From assembly GCA_003024985.2 (NCBI GenBank), contig PXIH01S0000014.1: a DNA stretch of 13,091 nt. The stretch is one strand, 5' to 3'. The position numbers were made by a program, and so were the translations under genes. Source of the DNA: Euperipatoides rowelli (taxonomy: Eukaryota > Onychophora > Udeonychophora > Euonychophora > Peripatopsidae). Below are positions 1-8,434 of the stretch, one piece after another. Under the pieces are notes generated by a model. The model saw only the letters and a list, made by a program, of their open reading frames with translations, was not told where the DNA came from and searched no databases. Every line of letters starts with the position of its first letter. The stretch's first letter is position 1.

Positions 1-270
1 AATCATGAAATGCAGTAGATGCCTGTTTATACATAAAATGTTGCAAATTTTTTAAGTTAGGCTACCATTAATGCAGTAAAGAAAGAAATAATTTTAGGAG
101 AAATAGGAAAACCATTTTTTTTTAAGTTGACAGCTATCAAATGATGTTATACATATATAAATCCTCTTTTTTGCTATTGTTACACATAATTTGTGGTTAA
201 AATAGTGTAGGCTAATATCCTGAAATTGTATTTTTAATCCGGTCACATGTAGTAATATTAGACATACAAA

Positions 271-294
271 CACACACACACACACACACACACA
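271..294. repeat. (CA)12 microsatellite
   Basis: Twelve uninterrupted CA dinucleotides, preceded by an extra A. Read on the minus strand the run gives an alternating Val-Cys frame, which is a repeat artefact and not a protein. It is likely length-polymorphic. Confidence 0.97.
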
Positions 295-607
295 AAATAC
301 CAACCTTTAGCTTTAAAAACAGTTTGTGGTAAAATGTAGGTTTAACACTCGTAAAGTTTTTATTACAACTTTATAGAAGAACGCTTTATGTAAAGTGCGA
401 CAGTAAATAAATCATTTTAGTAAAACTAGGCTAATAACTGTCTCCTGACTACATCATTATTATGGAACTAACTGAACATAAAATGAGTACAGTATGTAGG
501 CTACACTGAGAGAAAATGTTTTACTTTTCAATCTGTGTTCATTACAGTCATCGTAACATTTAAAAAAAATATTGGATGTACAGTACTGTTAGAATCATTT
601 CTGTTGG

Positions 608-620
608 ATATATATATATA
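608..620. repeat. (TA)n microsatellite
   Basis: A short ATATATATATATA run. A similar run of 11 bases lies at 2750-2760, directly after the inverted repeat at 2695-2730. Confidence 0.85.
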
Positions 621-1679
621 CAAATTAATTGTTCTATTTGAAAAAAATATCAGAGCATAATTTTGACCACCGGAATAAAATAATAAATAACTATAACTTA
701 ACTAAAAATCAAATTTACTTATACAACCAGGCGTATGGCGTATGCAGTGCGTCAAACATTTCAGATACTGATAACTAGACTAATTTACACTCGCTAAGCA
801 TCAATAACCACTTAGTTTTTTTAAAAAATAAAGATCCAAAAAAGGAATACATGTAGAGGACGGCAATAAAATACACAAATAAATGCATTCAAGCTAAAAT
901 TAATCATGGCGCACAATGTGCTCCAACCTGCCCAGTGAAGGGTTAATATTGTAACAAATAACAGATTAAGTTGCAACCTTTTCTAAGCTCAATTTTTTTT
1001 TAGAGCTGAGTCTTTTTTCAATAAAATACTGCATTTGTAAAATAAAATTCTCAGTAAAACTTAAAGTAGTTTTAAAGGTTAACTCGGTAATTTTTAATGA
1101 AATTTAAGATTTTCACTTTATAAATTACTTTTACCCTTCAATCTTTAGTGCTAATTAGTAAAAATAGAAAAAAAAAAAAGATGTTAAATGTCACTACACA
1201 AACTAATGATCTAATGTATGATGCAAAGCATTAAGTTTACAGTACCTTCAAGGTAAAGAACAAATTAAAAAAAAAGATTTAATAACATAAAAAAAAAAAG
1301 GTTTATTTTTGTTTTTTAAAAACAACAGCAACAAAAATAACCTTAAAAGTATAGCCTACTAATTTACATAGCCTATAGTATTTAAAATCAGTTTTTAAAG
1401 AAGAAAAAAAAAATGATACAGATAAATTTAAATTCGCTATTAGCCTATAAACTATTTAGGTTAAAGTAGTGAATATTAACAATTTCTGGGTCACTATTTC
1501 ATTTCTGCTTTAACTGTTCAATGATGTCACATAAAATGTCAGCACACTGGCATGGACTCGGACAAAATATATCTTTTGTTCAGAACTTGTTATTTTGACT
1601 GCTACATACTAATTTATTTTTTTTGAAAACCTCTGAATGAATATGTAGACTATTTTAGTGACTTGCTTTTCGGTAAATA

Positions 1680-1703
1680 TTCTTCTTCTTCTTATTATTA
1701 TTA
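1680..1703. repeat. Compound (TTC)4(TTA)4 microsatellite
   Basis: Four TTC units run directly into four TTA units, a compound trinucleotide repeat. The change from C to A in the unit suggests one point mutation that then spread by slippage. Confidence 0.9.
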
Positions 1704-1960
1704 TGGTTTATTGCAAAATATTTAAACACAATTTGCATTCAGCAAACAAATTAGGCTGATAATGCACGATTGCACGTAAATAATACATTGAATAAAACAA
1801 AATTTCAGTTCTAATGCCCTCTTGCCCGTGAGGATGAAGGCATCTACACATATTACAAATTAAAAGTTGATTAAATAAACCAACTAATTAAAAGCTTGTA
1901 TGTACAAAATAAAAAGATAAATAATATTCTTGCCAGGTAGATTAAAATCAAATAATTTAA

Positions 1961-2319
1961 TCAGAGTTAACAGACCACAAAATGGATGAAGAAATTTACC
2001 AATGTAATTCAATGATTAATCCTACCTATTTATTTGAACGGGATTACATTTACGTTAATGACTTGAGGTTACCATTTGACGGATTATTAAATTCAGGATT
2101 GAAAACTATCTGGAGTAAATAAAAAAATATCGTAAGAGAAATAAAGACTTATTTCCGCTAATGTAGAAGAATAGAAACATGAAATTTTCAAATAGAGCAA
2201 TACATCAAAAATCCCTTCTGAAAGTAAATGAAGACTCCATAAAGAAAACATTAATCCTTCTCGTCAGCTACAGTAGTGTAACAAAGAAATTCTTACGCCA
2301 AACAAATGGGTACCATTAG
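1961..2319 (+). pseudogene. Possible degenerate coding remnant or exon, unidentified
   Basis: Two neighbouring open stretches have a more protein-like composition than expected from AT-rich DNA. The first is open from 1961 and has an ATG at 1982-1984 in a strong start context (A at -3, G at +4). It encodes 46 residues beginning MDEEIYQCNS, is rich in Asp/Glu and Leu, and ends at TAA 2120-2122. The second has its ATG at 2179 and encodes 46 residues beginning MKFSNRAIHQ, ending at TAG 2317-2319. They are in different frames. The second frame is also open from 2119 apart from one TAG at 2164-2166, so one frameshift near the A7 run at 2121-2127 plus one stop would link them. A GTAAAT that could act as a splice donor lies at 2115-2120. 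No family is recognised, and open frames of this length are common by chance in such DNA, so this is a weak call. Confidence 0.2.
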
Positions 2320-3694
2320 TGAATAAAAGTCCTAATGTTGATCTTCCTTCATGCTTAAATAATAATAAACAAATAATAAATAACCACATTGTAGAATAGG
2401 CCTATTTACAAAATAATAATAAAAAAAAGGCTGGTGAAGTGATAAGGGATTACCACTCCTCCGCCACATGATGTTATATTAATGACTATTAAAGCAAAGA
2501 ACTAAAAAAATCAATCCATATTTTTTTAATCTGAAGATATTGAAAAATAATTTACACTGATACCAAAAGCGTATAAACACTAATGTACATAGAAAATGAC
2601 AATGCATTAAATAATGGCATAAACAAGGTTTAAATGGGAATCATTTTATAATAAACATTTTAAAAAACAAAACCAACAGTATCTTCTAAAATGGTGGTGT
2701 CGGATGTAATATTTTTGTAACCCGACACCATTTACATCTGATCCTGACCATATATATATACTTTTGTTTTGGAAACAGTATAATTTGTGTGAAATGTAAC
2801 TCTTCCTAACTTATACCAAAAAGTAAAATATAAGTTTTTATGTTGCTTTGATGTTAAATTTTTAGTTGGGAGCACAGCACATTGTGAACTTTTGCTTCTC
2901 CCATTTCAGGTTATTTTTGCAGTGAGCATTTTTCTTCCGGTACTGCTTTATGACATTGCATATTATGTTTAGTTGTTTGTTTTGCTAAAATTTGGTCTTG
3001 GAGTTAAAAAGTTCTTTTTTTTTTTAAATATTGTACTTTGTTATAGACTAACCACTAAGAAAATGAAGATTTAAATGTGGGAACATTTTTCTAACTTCTT
3101 TCATCCTTTTTGAGCACTTGGAACCTATTCGAAGAGTCAAGTTTAGAGAAATTTCCTTATACATGGTAGGCTATAGTCTATAGTGAGACAGCAGACAGGT
3201 GGTGTTTGTGCTACAAGGCAGACGATGAGATACCATATGCCTAGACAACCTATATAATGGGATTTTTGGTATATAGTGGGACAAGTTAATTTTATGGAAT
3301 TCAGCAAGCTAAAACATAAAAAATATCAAGGTAAATGGGTCAAGGGAAAGTGGTCACAAGAGGATAAACTGATTCATAAATTAAATTAAAATGTCTTCTC
3401 TGATGAGGGTGTGACATATTGGCTACATTATTTTGAATTTATTACTTTAAAATCAGTTATGTAAGTGTACTGTAATAAAATGTAGCATTTTTTCAGTTAG
3501 CCTACTATAACATCTTCCCAACATGTCCCCCTCTTTATTGAAACATTTTCTTATCATTTTTCACCTTTTTATTGGAAATATTTCCCACAAAAAAAAAAAA
3601 GAATTATTGTCTGTTAGTTTTTCTCTTAAAAGTCTAAAACAAGCTCATATTTTAAGTGGCCAGTAGGCTACATGAAGATAAAATTCAACATAGA
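2320..3694. other. AT-rich non-coding spacer
   Basis: No gene is visible. The stretch holds the inverted repeat at 2695-2730, a TA run, and an A-run after 3590. A GC-richer patch at about 3180-3240 is open for 24 codons, which is too short to call. The 11-mer AGTCTAAAACA at 3631-3641 recurs at 3694-3704, across the left boundary of the hAT-like element. Confidence 0.6.
2695..2730. repeat. Inverted repeat, 9-bp perfect stem
   Basis: TGGTGTCGG at 2695-2703 is matched exactly by CCGACACCA at 2722-2730, with an 18-base loop. An alternative pairing is possible between GATGTAA (2703-2709) and TTACATC just 3' of the right arm, so two hairpins compete. The arms are far more GC-rich than their surroundings, which suggests the remains of a transposon end rather than chance. 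No family is recognised. Confidence 0.7.
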
Positions 3695-3702
3695 GTCTAA
3701 AA
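3695..3702. repeat. Left target-site duplication of hAT-like element
   Basis: The octamer gtctaaaa lies immediately before the terminal CAGGGG. Its partner gtctaaga follows the right terminus at 3951-3958, with 7 of 8 bases identical. Eight-base duplications are characteristic of hAT transposons. Confidence 0.75.
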
Positions 3703-3950
3703 CAGGGGTGTCTGAATGCAGGGAGCCTGGGAGTCATGGCTCCTGAAAAAAATGATTAATTTTAATGTTTAATGACCTTCACCAATAATATCAGTATATA
3801 ATAAAGTTTATCTAAAAATTAAATACATAAGTAACAATAGTTTTTCTTTCTTTATCAATAATTGTTACCCCCCCCCCTTTTGCCACTTCTCACCTGGCTC
3901 CTAACAATTGTTGCCGGCTCCTGAACTTTTGGAAGATTTGGACACCCCTG
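3703..3950. mobile_element. Non-autonomous hAT-type DNA transposon (MITE), 248 bp
   Basis: The element starts CAGGGGTGTC and ends GACACCCCTG, a perfect 10-bp terminal inverted repeat; extended to 15 bp, 13 of 15 bases match. It is flanked by 8-bp direct repeats with one mismatch. The CAGGGGTGTC terminus and 8-bp duplications are typical of the hAT superfamily. Inside are three copies of GGCTCCT (3738-3744, 3896-3902, 3916-3922), the right pair flanking the palindrome CAATTG, and a GGAGCC/GGCTCC hairpin at 3722-3743. These subterminal repeats could be transposase-binding sites. A 10-C run lies at 3868-3877. There is no transposase frame, so it would have been mobilised in trans by an autonomous relative. 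The one mismatch in the duplication indicates some age. Confidence 0.85.
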
Positions 3951-3958
3951 GTCTAAGA
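3951..3958. repeat. Right target-site duplication of hAT-like element
   Basis: gtctaaga, matching the left flank gtctaaaa at 7 of 8 positions. Confidence 0.75.
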
Positions 3959-4210
3959 TATTGTAAAAAACATATAGGCCTAAGTTAAGTCACTTTCAAT
4001 GAAAACTATAATGTTTAGTTTGTCTTAATAAGTAACATGTTAGCTAGTCTTCTTGCTAAACAATAATTTATCACATTTCATGAAAACAAAAATTCTATTG
4101 TAGGCTATAGTTAATACCATGGAGCGGATACATGTAATTTTTCATACATATTACACCCAACAGCAGTTTTACACCCGCCACCATAAATTTGTTCATTGTT
4201 CTGCTATGGC

Positions 4211-4286
4211 GGAACTGGAATTTTCAATTCCAGCCGGAATTTGGCCTAAGATTCCTGCGGAACCGGAATTTATCTAAAAATCCGGT
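4211..4286. repeat. Two consecutive CCGGAATTT-type hairpins
   Basis: The first hairpin is CTGGAATT (4215-4222) with AATTCCAG (4226-4233), a perfect 8-bp stem on a 3-base loop. The second is ACCGGAATTT (4262-4271) with AAAATCCGGT (4277-4286), 9 of 10 paired on a 5-base loop. The left arms belong to a direct repeat: GGAACTGGAATTT at 4211-4223 and GGAACCGGAATTT at 4259-4271 differ at one base. This looks like part of a decayed mobile element. Confidence 0.75.
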
Positions 4287-4288
4287 CC

Positions 4289-4800
4289 GACGATAAATCG
4301 TTGAACAAGTTTTGACAGATGCGGTCTGACGAAGATGTACTCCAAACACACAACAATTTATCGACAAAAATGGTAACATGTGACTGTCTTATCAAAGAAG
4401 ATAATCATTTAAAGGAGAAATGGCACCCAAGAGAAAAACGGCTTATTGCTATAGTTCTTACTTTTAACATTCCATAAGCATGGGAAAGATTGGTAGAGCT
4501 TGATGAAGGAAGTCCTGATATGCTTCCATATTTCTTGTTGCTTAAACAATAATCCCATGTAGACATTTGGAATTACTCTTTATGAGCAATTGTTTTCCAA
4601 ATGTAGATTGTTGGTATCGCATTTAATCGAGTGACCACACCATACATTCTCAGACACAATATCCAGGAGATTTCAGGTTAGATCGTTTATCAATGCTAAA
4701 TGACCACAGACACGACCCCGTTATGGCGATTTGTTTACATAAAAGCCCATACACACAACGATTTATCTGTCAAACCACATTATCTGTCAAAATGTTGTAT
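4289..4800. mobile_element. Probable decayed DNA transposon with inverted ends
   Basis: TTTTGACAGAT followed by GCGGTCTGAC at 4310-4330 is matched in inverted orientation by ATCTGTCAAAA at 4782-4792 and GTCAAACCAC at 4769-4778. ACACACAACAATTTATC at 4346-4362 recurs in direct orientation at 4751-4767 with one change. The left end also contains the inverted partner GACGATAAATCGTTG at 4289-4303, so the left terminus can fold on itself. A short reading frame starting at 4410, MAPKRKT and eight more residues before a stop, might be a broken transposase start but is too short to assign. Exact ends and target duplication were not found. The superfamily is unassigned. Confidence 0.5.
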
Positions 4801-4802
4801 AT

Positions 4803-4820
4803 GGGGGGGGGGGGGGGGGG
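4803..4820. repeat. G18 homopolymer
   Basis: Eighteen uninterrupted G residues in an otherwise AT-rich region. It abuts the right end of the decayed inverted-repeat element. The run can form a G-quadruplex, and its assembled length is unreliable. Confidence 0.95.
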
Positions 4821-4835
4821 TGTTGAGGGCTTTAG

Positions 4836-4862
4836 TATATGGTATGCAACCAATACCCTATA
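4836..4862. repeat. Short hairpin
   Basis: TATATGGTAT (4836-4845) pairs at 9 of 10 positions with ATACCCTATA (4853-4862) around a 7-base loop, just downstream of the G18 run. No function is assigned. Confidence 0.5.
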
Positions 4863-4916
4863 AATGAACAAAACTAAAATCCATATAGCCTATTTGGAAA
4901 AATAATGAAAATTGTG

Positions 4917-4934
4917 GGACAAAATCATTTGTCC
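4917..4934. repeat. Short perfect hairpin
   Basis: GGACAAA (4917-4923), loop atca, TTTGTCC (4928-4934). It lies just before a T20 run (4945-4964). Stem plus T-run resembles a bacterial terminator, but in this animal-like context that is not a meaningful reading. Confidence 0.5.
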
Positions 4935-4944
4935 AAGGAGCAAG

Positions 4945-4964
4945 TTTTTTTTTTTTTTTTTTTT
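4945..4964. repeat. T20 homopolymer
   Basis: Twenty consecutive T residues. This could be a reverse-strand poly(A) tail of a retroposed sequence or simple slippage. No SINE or processed gene body is recognisable beside it. Confidence 0.95.
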
Positions 4965-5040
4965 AAATTTGCAATCCTGAATTAAAATGTTTATTTTATT
5001 AAATTTTAATACATGATAATACGGGTATGTTTTTTTAGCC

Positions 5041-5160
5041 AACACTTATAAGCGTCCGTATTGTCGAGAATAGGGTTAGGGGGAGGATACAAATAAATTT
5101 TTACTTTGGGCGACAAATACATTTTTGCCTTGGGCGCCAAATACCCTAGCACCGGCTCTG
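5041..5160 (-). mobile_element. hAT-like transposon end, partial
   Basis: Read on the minus strand this begins CAGAGCCGGTGCTAGGGTAT at 5160 and continues into two near-tandem copies of a 23-bp unit ending GGGCGMCAAATAC (plus strand 5098-5120 and 5122-5144, 20 of 23 identical). CAGAGCCGG termini followed by TTTGGCGCCC-type repeats are familiar from animal hAT-like elements, from memory of that repeat class. No matching opposite end or 8-bp duplication was found nearby, so it is probably a truncated or heavily decayed copy. Confidence 0.45.
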
Positions 5161-5230
5161 TATCCATTTTATAAATAAAATTATTGCATAGATATGGTAC
5201 CAATTTATGAAATAAAATCATTACCTAGTA

Positions 5231-5309
5231 AAAAAATACCAACACCAAGGCCCTGGCCCCAAAGATTTATGGGTCCCTTGGCATTTTCCCCTCCCTCTCG
5301 GCGGTCCTG
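5231..5309 (-). mobile_element. Second hAT-like transposon end, partial
   Basis: On the minus strand this starts CAGGACCGCCGAGAGGGAGG at 5309 and runs through a GC-rich stretch containing GGGGCCAGGGCC. It is much more GC-rich than its flanks. CAGGRCCGCCGAGAGG-type termini belong to hAT-like repeats in my recollection. The partner end is not visible, so boundaries and family remain uncertain. Confidence 0.4.
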
Positions 5310-5924
5310 TTCTACGGTAGTTGGAAATTATGTTTTTCAAATTCCTTTATGTACACAAAACAGGAATGCTGTCCAGGATTTACTACATACAGTACCATAC
5401 CTAATAGAAATTTTTATTTTATGCTTTTTTTTTTAAAAATCTTATAAACTGGACTAATAAATATATATACGGTAATTGATCTTGAAAACAAAATAAAATC
5501 TGTAACCTACTAATTATTTTTAGCAATAAGTTATTGCTCTTCATATTATTCCTGACTGTTCGCTGTTCTTTAATTCAATCTATAGGTGCAATTATCAAAA
5601 TGCCACAACTTTAATGCATGTTTGAAAGTTGAAACCTCATTTGTAGATTCATTCGAATCAAAGAAAGTTTTTTTCTTCTTCTAAATTGCCATATTAAATT
5701 AAATAAAATAAATCCCATAATTACAGATGCAAATAATAAAATGACAATAAAAGCTTTTGATAACCCACTGATAAATGATAAAAATCTATTGGTTTTATTT
5801 TTTCCCATAGTAATCTCTATGTCTCATTAAAGTTTTGCCATTACGTGATTATTTGCTCAAAAATATTTTATTCTTTGGTTTAGATATAGTAATTATACCA
5901 AATCTAACGAGTGTAGGGGAAGTC

Positions 5925-5960
5925 GGGGGAAAACCGCGCATCGAGGTAATACCGCGCATC
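5925..5960 (+). repeat. 18-bp tandem repeat, two copies
   Basis: Units at 5925-5942 and 5943-5960 share 15 of 18 bases and both end ACCGCGCATC. They are the outermost copies of the motif that recurs through the inverted-repeat element, a position where a transposase might bind. Confidence 0.85.
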
Positions 5961-6327
5961 AAATATTTCATATTAAGTGATACAATTAATGAATCTATCT
6001 AATACTGCCCTTTTATGGTTGCAATATGTAACAATAATTGATCGAAAGAATCTTGGAATTTTATTTTATAAATGTACCAGAGTTGAAAATGAAAAATCAA
6101 ATATTTCTTGTTATTTTTTGGCTTAACAAAAATAAGAAAATTAGCTATTTTTTTTTAATTCAATAATATTTAATCAAATATATTCTTGAACGGTAGTGAG
6201 AATGTTTTCATGTATAGTTTACTTCATTAAGATAAAAGGTTTGCCTGCTACGTATAATTAAATTTAGAAACATGAACGGGGGTAAAACCGTGAAACACGA
6301 ATGGGGGAATAGCCGTGGTCTAACCCT

Positions 6328-6357
6328 ATTATTATTATTATGGTAATTATTATTATT
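6328..6357. repeat. Interrupted (ATT)n microsatellite
   Basis: Two (ATT)4 blocks, 6328-6339 and 6346-6357, are separated by atggta. They lie inside the inverted-repeat element. Confidence 0.85.
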
Positions 6358-7043
6358 TTCATTCATTAATAACTCAAATGAATTAAGAATTTCATTTTTT
6401 TTTTACTAATTTAAAAAAAGCTTACCATGTTGTTTTCCCTATTGAGTAACAATGCACTGAATTCCCCAAACACAGATGGTTTTACCCCGAGGGTGGGGGA
6501 ATGCCGTGAAAATGCCATTTTGTACTATTTTCAATATTTACTAAATTTGATATAATTTTGCATGAAATGTTTATATACATTTAAAAGTAGGATAACTAAG
6601 GATCACTTTAATGTATAAACATTTATCTTAACTTTAACTATTTTGCCACAAGAACGAATCTTGCTTAAGTGCGTGGTATTCCCCCCACTTTCCCTACACT
6701 GTTGTATACTGGTCAGTGACTTTAAAGTTCAGTGGTTCCTGATCACTTTAAAATGTTTCACAACTTCAAAATAAATATAAAATTAATAATAGGCCTACAG
6801 ATTAAAAAAAAAAAAAGTGAACAGATAATTTAAAATAAATATAGGAACTCTTCATTGCACTAGTCTTATGAATAGTTGAATAGAAAATGTAATCAAGTTA
6901 ACTGATCTAGCTTTTTTGTTCGTAAACAAACTTTTTCTTTAATTAAAATAAAAAACAAGTTGATATCAATTTAACAGAATATTATTTTCTCCTGATAGTA
7001 AAGCAGTAGGGCAATAGGTCATTAGTTGGGATCAATGGTAGTC

Positions 7044-7071
7044 GGGTTGGGGTGGGGGGAGGTGTTGTGGG
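7044..7071 (+). other. Possible G-quadruplex sequence
   Basis: Four runs of three or more G (7044-7046, 7049-7052, 7054-7059, 7069-7071) are separated by 2, 1 and 9 bases. The last loop is longer than the usual 7-base limit unless the six-G run supplies two tracts. Confidence 0.5.
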
Positions 7072-7339
7072 AAGAAGCTGACTATAAATGCCAGACTTTT
7101 TTCATGATTTTGCACATAGCCTATAGGCCTATCCCCATTTTCTACTCTCCCATTTGTCTTGTCACATCATACAAAATTAAAAATGTAATTAATTGTAATT
7201 TAGAACAAAACACAAAATAAAAATATCAACTTTTAATATTCATGAAAACTGAAATTACTATAAAATAAACTAAAATTTTGTAAACTGTGGGTGATATTTT
7301 TTTAAAAGTAGTCTATGATGTCATATAGGGCTAAATTGA

Positions 7340-7402
7340 TGACCTCCCCTTCCCATCACAACTTGTCACAATTTTACCAACGCCTCTCCCCCCCCCCCAC
7401 CC
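7340..7402. other. C-rich island, possibly a decayed repeat
   Basis: This contains GACCTCCCCTTCCCATCACA and then C11 at 7388-7398 followed by ACCC, in DNA that is otherwise about 70% A+T. The sharp change in composition suggests an inserted repeat, but no ends or family could be recognised. Confidence 0.35.
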
Positions 7403-7629
7403 TTTTATTTGTGACCCAGTGCTTGTGATTTAAAATAAATAAGACCCACTCATTGAATTGTGCACCGTGTTACGTTATTACTAGGGAAATTTGTTTGCCT
7501 GAAATTATTTTGCAACACAGTAGTCGAGTACTCAAAAAAGGCTTACAAATTACAAATTAATTAATTTATTTACTGACATAAGTTATAAATATAAAATAGT
7601 CTTTTTTTGCCACAGTCAGTTTCTTCTTC

Positions 7630-7650
7630 TTTTTTTTTTTAAAAAAAAAN
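7630..7650. other. T11-A9 run with an ambiguous base
   Basis: A run of T (7630-7640) turns into A (7641-7649) and is followed by the only N in the window, at 7650. The ambiguity marks an unresolved base in the assembly, typical of homopolymer sequencing error. Confidence 0.95.
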
Positions 7651-8434
7651 CAAACAAACAAGCATCGTTTAATACTGAGAAATCAAGTTACTGTACATTG
7701 AGATTACCACTGTGGGCATTTTTAGCAATATTTACAGTGGAAGATACAGTAGCTTATACAGTAGGCCTACTTAAATATATTGTTTAAAACGTTAAAAAAA
7801 TTTTTTTTTTTTTAGGATGGTGGGGAGAGGAATTGAATATATTTATTATTATTATGATAATTGTCTTTGAAAATCATTACAGGTAATTAAAACATTAGAA
7901 ATGGAGTTCATATGACCTTTAAGCTATTTTTAATTAATGCTTGTTTGTTATTTTTAATTAATATAAATTTATATTAGCCTATATTACATTTACTTAAGCC
8001 TAAATGTAAAAAAAAAAAAAAAGCCTCAAGAAAGATACTGTATATGTTACATCATAGCCTACCTCAATCTTAATATAAATTCCATTATTGATTTTATTTT
8101 CTTAAAATATCTTTAAAATGTCAATTTGCTTTTTAAAAATGACTTTTGCGATGGAAAAACAATTTGACTTCTTAGCCAAAATTTTATAAACTATCACCTT
8201 TGATATTTAAAAAAAAAAAAATTAAGAGTCAAATGCATCTGGTAGCATCTCACTTTTATGGTGTGTGGTGTTTGTAATAAGTTGTAAGGAGAAAACTGGG
8301 GGTGGGGGAAATTTAAAATCTTTTGCAGTTTATTTTTTTTTATACAAATTGTTTTCAAGTTTAGAATACCAAAATTTGAGATCATATACAGTACTGTAAA
8401 TGATATTTTCATCAGAATTCAATAATATTATCAC

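Larger units (their letters stand above)
1..1960. other. AT-rich non-coding spacer
   Basis: No convincing gene is visible on either strand. The stretch holds many short A and T runs (for example A12 at 1168-1179), a (CA)12 and a TTC/TTA microsatellite, a TA run at 608-620, and seven copies of the heptamer TAGGCTA or TAGCCTA (starts 58, 208, 427, 497, 1352, 1369, 1441). A small GC-richer island at 1814-1843 can fold as CCTC/GAGG nested in ATGC/GCAT, but it has no recognisable RNA family features. Confidence 0.7.
5910..6700. mobile_element. Inverted-repeat DNA transposon, non-autonomous, 0.8 kb
   Basis: The left end AGTGTAGGGGAAGT at 5910 and the right end, read in reverse complement from 6700, AGTGTAGGGAAAGT, form terminal inverted repeats identical at 27 of 31 positions. 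The right end is followed by a G, giving a hAT-like CAGTG terminus; the left has G in place of that C. Eight-base flanks at the two ends do not match, so the target duplication is not confirmed. Inside are about seven copies of a G-rich motif (GGGGG-AA-CCGYG). No open frame longer than 60 codons lies inside, so it would depend on a transposase supplied elsewhere. The superfamily assignment is inference. Confidence 0.7.
6702..8434. other. AT-rich non-coding spacer
   Basis: No gene is visible. Contents include a G-rich patch (7044-7071), a C-rich island (7340-7402), T11 followed by A9 and an ambiguous base (7630-7650), A7 followed by T13 (7794-7813), three TAGGCCTA octamers (6790, 7124, 7762), and the palindrome TACAGTACTGTA at 8387-8398. 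Confidence 0.6.

Noticed and set aside
94-303. Minus-strand 69-codon open frame
   Set aside because: Its N-terminal part is the translated (CA)12 repeat (alternating Val-Cys) and the rest is AT-rich sequence with no domain.
1815-1874. 19-codon frame containing DEGIYTYY, resembling the DxGxYxC end of an immunoglobulin domain
   Set aside because: The frame is very short between stops, the key Cys is replaced by Tyr, and no other part of such a domain is visible nearby.
5006-5221. Minus-strand 71-codon open frame
   Set aside because: It is the translation of the hAT-like terminal repeat and its two 23-bp units, not a gene.
5194-5436. Plus-strand 80-codon open frame
   Set aside because: It runs through the second hAT-like end and ends in a T-run; no domain or codon signal is visible.
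7026-7220. Plus-strand 64-codon open frame
   Set aside because: The start lies on the G-rich patch, giving Gly/Trp-rich low-complexity sequence followed by AT-rich noise.
8194-8412. Minus-strand 72-codon open frame
   Set aside because: Lys/Asn/Phe/Ile composition from A and T runs, with no recognisable domain.
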